DNA of 45,666 bases from the NCBI RefSeq assembly GCF_039962115.1, contig NZ_JAMPKJ010000048.1, positions 1-45,666 on the forward strand, given 5' to 3'. How positions within the stretch are numbered: position 1 is the stretch's first letter; each line of letters begins with the position of its first letter. The notes below the pieces were generated by a model. The model was given only the letters and a program-made list of their open reading frames with translations, did not search any database and was not told the origin of the DNA. Source of the DNA: Funiculus sociatus GB2-C1. GTDB lineage: Bacteria; Cyanobacteriota; Cyanobacteriia; Cyanobacteriales; FACHB-T130. Below, in pieces: positions 16,755 through 25,242 of the stretch. Position numbers and translations under genes: made by a program.

Positions 16755-17297
16755 TTAGTCCACAAGGGAAAACATTAGCTCGCCTTCGGTAACTAATTGA
16801 CCGTTAACTTCGGCACGAGCTTGCATCTTTCCAAAACGACGACGCTTGACACACAGCAGTTCCGCTGTCATCACTAGCTGGTCGCCCGGTACTACAGGAC
16901 GACGGAAGCGGACTTTATCAATTCCTGCGAACATAAATAAGCCGCTTTCAATATCTGGTAGTTGGGTTAATACTATACCGCCTACTTGCGCCATTGCTTC
17001 CACAATTAGCACTCCCGGCATAATAGGGCGGCCTGGAAAATGTCCTTGAAAATGGGGTTCGTTGAAGCTGACGTTTTTTATGCCTACAGCCTTTTTTCCA
17101 GGTACGTAGTCGATAATCCGATCCACTAAGGCAAAGGGATACCGATGAGGCAGCAGTTTGTGAATTTCTTCGAGTGTGAAGACGGTTTGATGAGCCGAGA
17201 CGCGATCGCTATTTTCTACTTTCTCAGCATCTTCTTTATTCTCGGTCGCCGCCGTAGCAGATGTATCAGCGGTATTGGCATCAATCAGTGTGGACAT
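16755..17297 (-). CDS. fabZ: 3-hydroxyacyl-ACP dehydratase FabZ
   Basis: Hot-dog fold dehydratase that removes water from beta-hydroxyacyl-ACP in type II fatty acid elongation. It competes with LpxA for the hydroxyacyl-ACP pool. The signature is complete: [13 protein letters not shown] carries the catalytic His, and [20 protein letters not shown] carries the second conserved segment with its Glu. I start it at ATG 17297; a TTG two codons upstream would add Met-Leu. The first 45 residues form a polar, low-complexity Ala/Thr/Glu extension beyond the usual start. The 16 bp after the ATG give no strong evidence for either start. It lies within the lpx cluster, as in many Gram-negative bacteria. 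Confidence 0.95.
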   Translation of the reverse strand: MSTLIDANTADTSATAATENKEDAEKVENSDRVSAHQTVFTLEEIHKLLPHRYPFALVDRIIDYVPGKKAVGIKNVSFNEPHFQGHFPGRPIMPGVLIVEAMAQVGGIVLTQLPDIESGLFMFAGIDKVRFRRPVVPGDQLVMTAELLCVKRRRFGKMQARAEVNGQLVTEGELMFSLVD

Positions 17298-17412
17298 GAG
17301 CAAATTTTTAATCGGGGCTAAGGGCAGTAGAGGAGTGAGTGTAAGCGCAATTACCTATCATCCCATAGGTATGTTTCACCAACCCAGCTGCGTTGTGAGT
17401 TAAATTGCATCT

Positions 17413-18261
17413 TCAGCCCTTAACATTCATTTTTTGGGCTAGCTGCTGGGCGAGTTGGATGTGTAGGTTATGGCTAGCTTTGTAAGCCAGGATATGCGCT
17501 ACAGGAAAATCTCCCAGTAAACTTAAATCCCCTACTAAGTCTAAAAGTTTATGACGTGCTGGCTCATTTGAAAATCTCAAAGGAGGATTAATCCAACCTT
17601 GAGAACCGCAAACCAGCGCATTGTCTAGACTTCCGCCTTTTATTAAACCTGCGGTTTGCAGTTGCTCAATTTGGTGAGCGAGTCCAAAAGTGCGGGCGGG
17701 CGCGATCGCTTGAGCAAAACTTTCCTGCGCTGGACACCAGCTGTGCCACTGATTACCAATCGCTGCTAAATCAAAATCAATCCCGTAGGAAAATCGGGTC
17801 AAGGGTGCTGGCAGTGCCGCAACAAAGGCATCGCCATCATACACCCAAACAGGTTCTTGAAGGATAAAGGAGGAATCTGGACTTGATCCAAATGGAACAA
17901 CTCCCACTTGGCTAATCGCTTTCACCCACTCCAGCGCCGATCCATCCAACAGCGGTACTTCCGGGCCATCAATCTCAATTCGAGCATTATCAACACCGCT
18001 ACCCGCTAAAGCACACAGCAGGTGTTCCACTGTCCGGACACGGGCTGAACCCTCACCCAGTTCTGTTGACAGAGTGGTAGAGACTACCGCCTTCACCCGT
18101 GCGGGAATTTGCGGGGAATCTGGGAGATCCACCCGTACAAAGTAGCGCCCCTCTCCCGCCTCTGCTGGTAGCACCCGGACATGAGTCACGACACCGCTGT
18201 GTAGACCGATACCAGACAGTTCAAAAGATGCCCCTAGAGTTTGTTGCTTGTCCGTTGTCAT
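17413..18261 (-). CDS. lpxC: UDP-3-O-acyl-N-acetylglucosamine deacetylase LpxC
   Basis: Zinc amidase of 282 residues, the committed step of lipid A synthesis. The N-terminal SGIGLHSGV and [20 protein letters not shown] (with the first zinc-binding His) are typical. So are [22 protein letters not shown] and the [15 protein letters not shown] segment, which supplies the remaining zinc ligands. The C-terminal AYKASHNLH contains the conserved catalytic-region His. The ATG at 18261 fits the family. It heads the lpxC-fabZ-lpxA-lpxB run and follows omp85/bamA by about 90 bp. That gap contains an STRR and a hairpin. Identification is secure. Confidence 0.96.
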   Translation of the reverse strand: MTTDKQQTLGASFELSGIGLHSGVVTHVRVLPAEAGEGRYFVRVDLPDSPQIPARVKAVVSTTLSTELGEGSARVRTVEHLLCALAGSGVDNARIEIDGPEVPLLDGSALEWVKAISQVGVVPFGSSPDSSFILQEPVWVYDGDAFVAALPAPLTRFSYGIDFDLAAIGNQWHSWCPAQESFAQAIAPARTFGLAHQIEQLQTAGLIKGGSLDNALVCGSQGWINPPLRFSNEPARHKLLDLVGDLSLLGDFPVAHILAYKASHNLHIQLAQQLAQKMNVKG

Positions 18262-18293
18262 TTCTCGATTGTCCGTTGTTAATTGAAGGATGA

Positions 18294-18345
18294 CTAATGG
18301 CTAATTGTTTAAGAGCCATTAGCCATTAGCCATTAGCCATTAGCC
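18294..18345. repeat. STRR array with hairpin between bamA and lpxC
   Basis: Four and a half copies of GCCATTA fill 18315-18345, directly beside the bamA stop codon. Just outside, CTAATGGCT (18294-18302) pairs perfectly over 9 bp with AGCCATTAG (18314-18322) across an 11-base loop. The array could thus form a stem in the bamA-lpxC intergenic RNA. Confidence 0.8.
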
Positions 18346-18349
18346 AACA

Positions 18350-20749
18350 TTAAAATCTCTCCCCAATCCCAAAGTGGAGACGACTGCCACCTTCATTATT
18401 AAAACCGTAGTCGATTCTAATCGGCCCGAGGGGAGATTGCACCCGGACACCAAGACCGGCACCAATACCGCTTCCCGGCTTATCCCGCACTCCAGCGGGG
18501 TCTCCAGGGACGCTACCACCCGTACCCAAGTCAGTACCTATATCGACAAACAGAGCGCCGCCGACAATCGAGAAAATGGGGAATCGATATTCTGCCGTTG
18601 CTTGGATAAAACTGCGACCGCTGCCAACATCCCCTTCTTCAAAACCCCGCACAGAGTTACTACCGCCGAGGGAAAAAGCTTCATAGGGAGGTAAATCGCC
18701 GATTGCTGTCCCCGCTTGAACGTTAAAAGCGAGAGCTTGTGCGCCTTGGGCAAAGTTAGTGTATTTAACTGGAATGTAGTAGCTGTAGCTACCCCGCAGA
18801 CGATTTAGGAAGATGTTGCCGAGTCCTACAGGGATAGTCTGCTCAACGCCTAACCGCAGCAGCGACCCAGCGGTGGGTTGCAGAGGGTTATTGCGGCGAT
18901 CGCGTATTAATCCCAGCTGAACGCTAAATATGTCGTCTTTGCCTTCTCCACTAAAGCTCAGGTCGTTGCCTAGTTCATCCTCTGGGCTAAGGTCGCCATC
19001 GGAATCGCGGACCGAAACCCGTTGATACTGCAAGCCCAAACTGCCTACCCATTCAGAAGTGGCAAGAGGATTTCTGTTTAGAGGACGAGTAAAGGTGACA
19101 CCGCCGCCGAGTCTTAGAATGCGCGGGCGATCGCCATTTGGCAATTCAATATCGTTTTCACCGCCATCAAAAATCAGCGAAATCGACCGCCGTCTGAACC
19201 CATTAACAGTGTAGGAAGTGCGGTAGGGATCGCCAGCAATCCAAGGATCTGTGAAGTTGACATCAAACAACACCTCCCGTTGACCTACCTGCAACTCTGC
19301 CCCCAGTTTCTGGTTATTGCCGCCCAGATTTTGTTCTTGATAGCTGATCGTGCCAAATAACCCGCTAGCGGAACTAATACCTGCACCTGCTGCGATAGAT
19401 CCGGTATTCTTTTCAATTACGTCCACATTGACAACGACTCGGCGCGGATCTTTACCGGGAGCAAACGAAAGCCGCACATCTTCAAAGATGCCTAAGCGAA
19501 AGACTCGTCGCAGATCCTGTTCCGCAGTCCTCCGGTTAAAAACCTCCCCAGCTTCTAACTCCAGCTCTCGCGTAATAATAAATTCGCGGGTACGACCCCG
19601 GATAGGGCCCCCTTCCTCGTTAGTTGTCTCACCTTCCTTGTTGATATAGCGGACTTGTATATCTTCAATTAGCCCTTCTGCTACATCTAGACGTACCGTG
19701 CCATCTTCGCCAATCTGGGGTGCGGCAACCACCTGTGCTAGGTCATAGCCGTTTTCTTTGTACCACTGGTTTAATCTCTTAACAGCTTCTTGAAAGCGGC
19801 GGAGGTTAAGGGTGGTGCCATACTGAGGCCCAAAGATGTCATCTATAACTTTTTGGGGTACGGCACGACTGGGTTGTTCGGCAGGCACAGGAGTAACTAC
19901 CACGCTTCGCAGCACCGGGTTAGGCTCCACCAAAAAGGTGACGCGCACGCCCAAAGGTGTATCCTCTGGCTCTACTGTGACGTTCCTGAAAAAGCCTGTG
20001 GCGTAGATGGCATTCACATCTTCCTGTAACTGGCTGCGGCTGGCAGTCCGTCCAGGGCGGGTGCTAATTGCCTCATAGACTTCGTTTTCCAGTTCTCCTT
20101 CAACGCCGCTAACTACGACTTCGCCAACCAGCACTCGCGCTTCTGGCACATCAGGGTCGGGGGCTGGCGCTGGCGCAGGAGAAGGTTGAATATTTTCAGG
20201 GGTGGGAGCAGGTTCCACAGTTGGTGGGGGCGTAGGCACATCAATACTTGGCTGTGAGGGCGCTCCTGGGGTGAGATCGAATTCAATTCGATTCGGTGTC
20301 TCTTGTTGTGGTAACGATTCGGTGCCTCGTTCTGGAGTCACTGGCTCTGTTGCAGGCGTGGGGGCTGGGTTTGGGGTTATAGGAGTTTGGCTGAGTACGG
20401 GCAATTTCTGGGGCGACTCAACAGCTCCCATCGTCTCTGGGGGGCTTACGGGGACTATTACATTGCCAACAGGTTGAGAAACAGCAGCATCACTATTAAC
20501 TGCTGTCTGATCTGGAGGGCTTACGGTCGCTATGACATTGCCAACAGGTTGAGAAACAGCGCCAAGTGTTGTGGTGCCAACAGCAGCATCACTATTAACT
20601 GCTGTCTGAGTTTTGACATAATCAGCCCACAAAGCAGCTGCTTCGGGAGCTTCCGCCGTAGAGTTTACAGTTTCTGCCCTAGCAGGGAATGATAAACCAA
20701 AGGCAGATGAGGCAGAAAAAACCGCCAATAAGAAAGGAGATAAGCGCAT
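18350..20749 (-). CDS. bamA: Omp85/BamA-type outer-membrane assembly protein
   Basis: An outer-membrane beta-barrel insertase of about 799 residues. I start it at ATG 20749, preceded by AAGGT and followed by a clean signal peptide (MRLSPFLLAVFS to PARAE). A longer reading from 20791 would put 14 polar residues before it. After a Pro-rich, repeat-containing linker (about residues 30-200) come three POTRA domains. A 16-strand barrel follows, with the conserved loop motif SVRGFEEGD. The protein ends in phenylalanine (FGIGERF), the usual barrel-insertion signal. The cyanobacterial Omp85 family is ancestral to chloroplast Toc75. It sits directly upstream of lpxC, tying barrel assembly to lipid A synthesis. 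It is not an obvious TpsB partner for the adhesin. Confidence 0.93.
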   Translation of the reverse strand: MRLSPFLLAVFSASSAFGLSFPARAETVNSTAEAPEAAALWADYVKTQTAVNSDAAVGTTTLGAVSQPVGNVIATVSPPDQTAVNSDAAVSQPVGNVIVPVSPPETMGAVESPQKLPVLSQTPITPNPAPTPATEPVTPERGTESLPQQETPNRIEFDLTPGAPSQPSIDVPTPPPTVEPAPTPENIQPSPAPAPAPDPDVPEARVLVGEVVVSGVEGELENEVYEAISTRPGRTASRSQLQEDVNAIYATGFFRNVTVEPEDTPLGVRVTFLVEPNPVLRSVVVTPVPAEQPSRAVPQKVIDDIFGPQYGTTLNLRRFQEAVKRLNQWYKENGYDLAQVVAAPQIGEDGTVRLDVAEGLIEDIQVRYINKEGETTNEEGGPIRGRTREFIITRELELEAGEVFNRRTAEQDLRRVFRLGIFEDVRLSFAPGKDPRRVVVNVDVIEKNTGSIAAGAGISSASGLFGTISYQEQNLGGNNQKLGAELQVGQREVLFDVNFTDPWIAGDPYRTSYTVNGFRRRSISLIFDGGENDIELPNGDRPRILRLGGGVTFTRPLNRNPLATSEWVGSLGLQYQRVSVRDSDGDLSPEDELGNDLSFSGEGKDDIFSVQLGLIRDRRNNPLQPTAGSLLRLGVEQTIPVGLGNIFLNRLRGSYSYYIPVKYTNFAQGAQALAFNVQAGTAIGDLPPYEAFSLGGSNSVRGFEEGDVGSGRSFIQATAEYRFPIFSIVGGALFVDIGTDLGTGGSVPGDPAGVRDKPGSGIGAGLGVRVQSPLGPIRIDYGFNNEGGSRLHFGIGERF
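20455..20610 (-). repeat. Imperfect direct repeat in the bamA linker
   Basis: Two copies of a segment containing ATTGCCAACAGGTTGAGAAA lie at about 20461 and 20535. Each is followed by AGCAGCATCACTATTAACTG; in the second copy an insertion of about 18-20 bp separates the two parts. The repeat codes for AVNSDAAV...VSQPVGNVI twice in the low-complexity region before the POTRA domains. It is in frame and probably neutral length variation. Confidence 0.8.
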
Positions 20750-20823
20750 TTGATTACCTTTTTTTGACACTTCCACACACCATGTAAACAATTTGTCTTT
20801 AGTCCTTCGTCACTAGCTAATCG

Positions 20824-21558
20824 CTATTTTCTACTTGTCTCTTGAACTCTCTTGAGAACTTGCTGGTAGGCATCTTCCACCTGCCCTAAGTCGCGGCGGA
20901 ACCGATCTTTATCCAGCACCCGCCGATCAGGATCTTCTTCAGACTCGTCCCAAAGACGGCAGGTGTCGGGGCTGATTTCATCTCCCAGTCGCAGCTGCTG
21001 CTGTTGGTCAATGCCAAACTCTAGTTTGAAGTCCACTAGGGTAATCCGAGACTTGTGGAAAAAGTCTGTGAGGATTTCGTTGATTCGCAAGGCAGTGGAC
21101 TGTAATTGGTCGAGCTGTTCTGGTGTTGCTAAAGACAATAATAAGAGGCGATCGCGTGTCAACAAAGGATCTCCCAAATCGTCATTTTTAAAATAAAATT
21201 CCACCAGCGGATAAGGTAAAACTTTACCTACTGGTAATCCTGTCTGTTGACATAGACTTCCCGCAGCAATGTTCCTGACTACGACTTCTAACGGCACAAT
21301 TTTCAGCGCCTGAACGCGCATTTGGTTGGGTGCCGGAGTATCAATGTAGTGGGTGGGTATGCCTGATGCTTCCAAAAGCTGGAACAAATGACTAGAGATA
21401 GTACAGTTAATCTCTCCTTTGCCAACGATCTGACCCCGCTTTTTGGCATTAAAGGCAGTAGCATCGTCTTTGAAGTGAGCTAGCAGAATATTCGGATCGT
21501 CTGTGGCATAGAGAATTTTGGCTTTGCCTTCGTAGAGGCTTATGTGTTGGGCAGACAT
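20824..21558 (-). CDS. purC: Phosphoribosylaminoimidazole-succinocarboxamide synthase PurC
   Basis: SAICAR synthetase of about 244 residues. It condenses CAIR with aspartate using ATP in purine synthesis. I start it at ATG 21558, giving MSAQHISLYEGKAKILY, which matches the normal family start. A longer frame reaches 21603 but adds non-family residues. Motifs are YEGKAKILY, KDDATAFNA (the DxxTAFN loop), VPLEVVVRNIAAGS and LVDFKLEFG. The C-terminal stretch EISPDTCRLWD is also standard. It is codirectional with bamA, whose start lies 75 bp downstream, but no functional link is expected. Confidence 0.96.
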   Translation of the reverse strand: MSAQHISLYEGKAKILYATDDPNILLAHFKDDATAFNAKKRGQIVGKGEINCTISSHLFQLLEASGIPTHYIDTPAPNQMRVQALKIVPLEVVVRNIAAGSLCQQTGLPVGKVLPYPLVEFYFKNDDLGDPLLTRDRLLLLSLATPEQLDQLQSTALRINEILTDFFHKSRITLVDFKLEFGIDQQQQLRLGDEISPDTCRLWDESEEDPDRRVLDKDRFRRDLGQVEDAYQQVLKRVQETSRK

Positions 21559-21949
21559 GGAGAGTAGTTGTTTGTGTTGATGGATCGCCTTGGCAGCACA
21601 CAAGATTTTAATCCCTTAGGAGCCGCATAGTGTAAACAGATGGGCAGATGGGATTAACTGGCACGTTTTAGATTAACTCTTGGTTAAATTTGGGTTAAAA
21701 TTTTATTAAGTCGATGATACTGTTTTATCTAAAGATCGCCTATAAAAGCTAGGCGGGGCGGCAAAACTTGAACCCAAAGTAACCAAAATCAACCGTGTAT
21801 CCGAGTAGGGGGGAGCGATCGCTGGTCAAGGTGATGGGGGGAATGTCTGCCTGATCTAAACTTGCTTTTTAAGTCGTGGCGAAGAAAAAGTGAACCGTAG
21901 GTTAGTTTGTGAGGTAGAAAGTTAGATAGTTTATGCTTAGGAGTTAGCT
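21559..21949. other. Intergenic region between divergent purC and the 88-residue gene
   Basis: A spacer of about 390 bases that should hold two divergent promoters. It contains a HIP1 site (GCGATCGC at about 21816-21823), an AT-rich stretch near 21660-21730 with repeated TTAACTCTTGGTTAAA-like sequence, and a G-run at about 21809. A GGAG-like site precedes the ATG at 21950. I see no RNA gene. Confidence 0.4.
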
Positions 21950-22216
21950 ATGGCAGACCGCTCTGATTTTTTGTATCCAAGAAGTCGTTACTACGGTCAG
22001 GTGAAGCCGGAGAATTTGGTTTTCAACGCTAACCTACAAGAATTTTCTCAAAAGGTGAACTACATCTGCAACTTAGAAACTTCGGGCAAAATCTCACCTA
22101 CAGATGCCTACGAACAGATTAAGAATCTCTGGAAACAGTTGAAACAAACAAAAAAGCAACTGGGAATTGGTGAAGACCCCTTCCAGAACAGCGACGAAAA
22201 CCCAGCGGATTCTTAG
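21950..22216 (+). CDS. Small conserved cyanobacterial protein of unknown function
   Basis: An 88-residue soluble protein, charged and mostly helical. It begins MADRSDFLYPRSRYYG, contains FNANLQEFSQKVNYICNLET with one Cys, and ends in an acidic tail. TAGGAGTTAGCT just before the ATG is a good ribosome-binding site. From memory, small proteins with this FLYPRSRYxG start and NLET core occur across cyanobacteria as a domain of unknown function. I cannot confirm the family name. Divergence from purC and independent transcription are clear. No role is suggested by the sequence. Confidence 0.85.
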   Translation: MADRSDFLYPRSRYYGQVKPENLVFNANLQEFSQKVNYICNLETSGKISPTDAYEQIKNLWKQLKQTKKQLGIGEDPFQNSDENPADS

Positions 22217-22265
22217 GTTTTTATCAGCGGTCAGTAGTCAGCAGGTAATAACTAATGAATAATTA

Positions 22266-24923
22266 CTACTTACTTGCCATTGTGTGGACTCCATCCCAAG
22301 CATCTGAAGGTGGGTTGTCAAGGTAGTTTCTACACCGTTCCAGGTGAACTTTGACTGCCTGATCGTTAGGGTTTAGGCGGTAGGCATCATCAAAGAGGTT
22401 AATTGCTTTTTGGAAGTGCCTATTGATATAGGCTTGACGCCCATACTCGTAGAGATCCAAAAACTTTTTCGTAGAGTCGTTGAGAGGTTCTCGATAGTCA
22501 CCTATCAATTCGTAGATACTGACGGCGGTATTTTTCCCTTTGACGCGGATTTTGTCTAGTTCTCGGACTAAGATGCGATCGCGACACAAGTTGTAGGTAA
22601 ACTCGCTCAAGATAATATCGCAGCCATACTCCTTAGTAACGCTTTCCAGGCGAGAACTTAGGTTAACTCCATCCCCAATCACTGTATAGTCCATTCGTTT
22701 GTGAGAACCGATGTTGCCAGAAACAACCTCACCCGAACTAATTCCAATCCCTATGTGAATCTGTGGCTGGTTGTCAAAAAAGCGACGCCTATTAAATTCG
22801 GATAGACGGCGACGCATATCCAATGCTGATTGGATAGCCATCCAAGCATGATTTTCCGCTAGTGGCAGAGGTGCGCCAAACACCGCCATCAAAGCATCGC
22901 CGATAAACTTATCTAAGGTGCCTTCGTGGTTAAAGACTGCCTCAACCATTGTTTCAAAATACTGATTTAGCAGCGAAACCACTTCCGACGCACCCAAATT
23001 TTCCGTTAGGGTGGTGTAGCCGCGAATATCGGAAAATAAAATTGTTACATCTTTACGTTCGCTCAACATCAGGGCATTGTCGCCCAGTGCCATAACTTGT
23101 TCTGCCACCCTTGGGGTCATATAGCGGTACAGAGTGTTCTTCATCCGCTTTTCGTGGCTAATATCTTCCAACACCACCAAACCGCCTCTTACGCCTCCTT
23201 CGGGGTTGGTAAGAGGATTAACAGTAAGATTGGTACTGCGTTCAATTTCTTGAACTTGATCGACACTGAGAACCCAGTCGGCAGGAATCAGTGGATCATT
23301 CCAGGGAATATATAATTTTGGATTGATGCGATCGCGTAGCGCCAAAATATAAGCCTCAGTTTGTCCTCCCTCAGCATTACAGCCTACTTCTGAATTCAAA
23401 GTTTCTCCTGCTGAAAGCTGACACTTGGCGCATTTCGCCTGTGCAGGCACTTCATTAGCTGACTGTTGACTCTTTGGTAAATACAAGCCAATTGTCAGGC
23501 TTTGTTCTGGCACATAATGCTTAGCGCCAGTTTTCAGACTATCCTGAAGCCGGAACTTGAGATTTTCAATCGGCACCACATCCCAGACGTAGCGCCCCAC
23601 CAGTTTCTGTTCCCACAAATTTTTGTTGCATTTCCCCACAGCTTCCTTAATAGGGCAACCCAACAACTCCAGCGCCGCTTCATTAATCATCACAATTTGC
23701 CCCTGCATATCTGTGGATATCACAGCATCCGAGAGACTTTGCAGGATGTCTTTCTGATACTGCTTTTCCACCAAGACATTCTCGAAGAGTTTGGCGTTTT
23801 CCAAGGCAATTCCCGCCTGGATGTTAAACGCCTGCATAAACTCTTCGTCGGAACTAGTAAAACTGCCAGGGTGCTTATTAATCAGCTGCGTCACGCCAAT
23901 TAATTCATTAGCTGAATTAAACACTGGCATACAGAGAATATTGCGCGTTAAATAACCCGTCCGCTTGTCGGCGCTGGGGTCAAAACGCGGATCTTTGTAA
24001 GCATCAGCGATATTCAGCGCCTGACGAGTAGAGGCAACGTATCCGGCAATCCCTTTATTGGAAGGAATCCGTATCGGTATGATCTCTGTGCCATCCTTGT
24101 TGGGGACTTTCGTCCAGAGTTCTCCTGTTTCTTTGCTCAGCATAAACAGGGTACTGCGGTCTGCCTTCATCAGATCCCGCGCTTGCTCCATCACATAGCG
24201 CAGTGTGGCTTCTAAGTCAAGACTCTGACCCAGATATGTTGTTGCCCGTAACAGTGCAGCTGCTCCCCGTTGCTTACGAGCCGCCACATAAAAAGATTGG
24301 CAGCTTTCCAAGATAATCCCGATGGAGGCGGCAAAGTCACGGAATCCTTGCTCATCCTCGGTTGTAAATGGGGAATCTCCAGCTTTATTCAACAGCTGAA
24401 CTACAGCTACAATCTGGTTTTTGCTGCTATAAATCGGCATACATAGCAGATTGTGGGTGCGGTAGCCGGGTCGTTCGTCAACTTCTTTGTTAAATAGCGG
24501 GTGGCTATAAGCGTCGGTGATGTTGAGAGTTTCACCCGTGGTAGCTACCTGACCGGCAATACCGACATTAATGGGAATGCGAATTTCTTTAGTGGCTCTC
24601 CCGTTGTCGGTTTCGGGAATTTTCGACCAAAGTTGGTTTTTTTCTTCGTCAACTAAAAATATTGTAGTTCTGTCTGCTTGCAGAATTTGACCCATTTTTA
24701 GGGTGAAAGCGTCCATGACCTGCTCTAGCATGGATTCCAGAGCTTCGTTGTTGATCATGTCGATCGCCCGCAGAAACTGCTGAAATTCAGCGGTAATAAA
24801 GTCAAGCAAGCAGATAAACTCACCAAACGATAGCTCCTTGACACGCGATGTCAAGACGCTAGTACGATTAAGGGTGAGCTGAGAGAGAGTCGCCAGAACG
24901 CTGCCAGTATTGGAGAGTGTCAT
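22266..24923 (-). CDS. GAF-GAF-PAS class III adenylate cyclase (CyaB1-like)
   Basis: Cytosolic cyclase of about 885 residues from ATG 24923. Tandem GAF domains occupy about 60-210 and 230-385. Both contain the cyclic-nucleotide motif NKXnFX3DE (NKAGDSPFTTEDE and NKHPGSFTSSDE). A PAS domain follows (about 395-480), then an unusual Cys-containing insertion (about 495-520), and the catalytic domain (about 620-815). There LFSDIRGYTTLTE and DKFIGDALMAVFG carry the metal-binding Asp residues and the substrate Lys. YTVIGDGVNLSSRLE carries the Asp for adenine selection and the transition-state Asn and Arg. A short TPR-like tail ends the protein. The order matches Anabaena CyaB1, whose GAF domain binds cAMP and stimulates the enzyme. 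The TTG at 24935 is a less likely start. Confidence 0.94.
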   Translation of the reverse strand: MTLSNTGSVLATLSQLTLNRTSVLTSRVKELSFGEFICLLDFITAEFQQFLRAIDMINNEALESMLEQVMDAFTLKMGQILQADRTTIFLVDEEKNQLWSKIPETDNGRATKEIRIPINVGIAGQVATTGETLNITDAYSHPLFNKEVDERPGYRTHNLLCMPIYSSKNQIVAVVQLLNKAGDSPFTTEDEQGFRDFAASIGIILESCQSFYVAARKQRGAAALLRATTYLGQSLDLEATLRYVMEQARDLMKADRSTLFMLSKETGELWTKVPNKDGTEIIPIRIPSNKGIAGYVASTRQALNIADAYKDPRFDPSADKRTGYLTRNILCMPVFNSANELIGVTQLINKHPGSFTSSDEEFMQAFNIQAGIALENAKLFENVLVEKQYQKDILQSLSDAVISTDMQGQIVMINEAALELLGCPIKEAVGKCNKNLWEQKLVGRYVWDVVPIENLKFRLQDSLKTGAKHYVPEQSLTIGLYLPKSQQSANEVPAQAKCAKCQLSAGETLNSEVGCNAEGGQTEAYILALRDRINPKLYIPWNDPLIPADWVLSVDQVQEIERSTNLTVNPLTNPEGGVRGGLVVLEDISHEKRMKNTLYRYMTPRVAEQVMALGDNALMLSERKDVTILFSDIRGYTTLTENLGASEVVSLLNQYFETMVEAVFNHEGTLDKFIGDALMAVFGAPLPLAENHAWMAIQSALDMRRRLSEFNRRRFFDNQPQIHIGIGISSGEVVSGNIGSHKRMDYTVIGDGVNLSSRLESVTKEYGCDIILSEFTYNLCRDRILVRELDKIRVKGKNTAVSIYELIGDYREPLNDSTKKFLDLYEYGRQAYINRHFQKAINLFDDAYRLNPNDQAVKVHLERCRNYLDNPPSDAWDGVHTMASK

Positions 24924-25242
24924 GGGGAGGAGCAAGTGCCAGCTATGGTGTTAGCTATAAGGTGGTAGGACTGAGCCATTAGCTGTTTTTAGTAAGTAGC
25001 TGGTAAAAATCAACGTCAAATGAACATTAAGCGATAAAAATCTTGTATGGAGTCTATGTAGCCTCTATACGGGGAAAAAGGGTTTTTGGATCTCAGATGG
25101 TTTTTGCCCACTTACTTACTTATGTAGTCGCTATTGGCTAAATTCTTTTTTTCGCACCTATTAACCTAATTTAACCTCGGTTACGATAAATGCTCATCAG
25201 TAGTTCTTAGTATTTAGCCATTAGTCTGTAGCCAGTTGTCAG
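24924..25242. other. Intergenic region between the cyclase and sqdX
   Basis: A spacer of about 319 bases upstream of the minus-strand cyclase and downstream of sqdX. It contains scattered AT-rich tracts and short repeats of TTAGTA/TAGCCA type near 25205-25235, but no ordered array. It should contain the cyclase promoter. No gene or defined operator is visible. Confidence 0.4.

Noticed and set aside
18350-20749. Omp85 as the TpsB export pore for the adhesin
   Set aside because: Three POTRA domains and the lpx context mark it as general BamA/Omp85. TpsB proteins normally have two POTRAs and an N-terminal plug helix.
22266-24923. Guanylate rather than adenylate cyclase
   Set aside because: The substrate-site Lys (DKFIGD) and Asp (VIGDGVN) match adenine selection; guanylate cyclases have Glu and Cys-type residues there.
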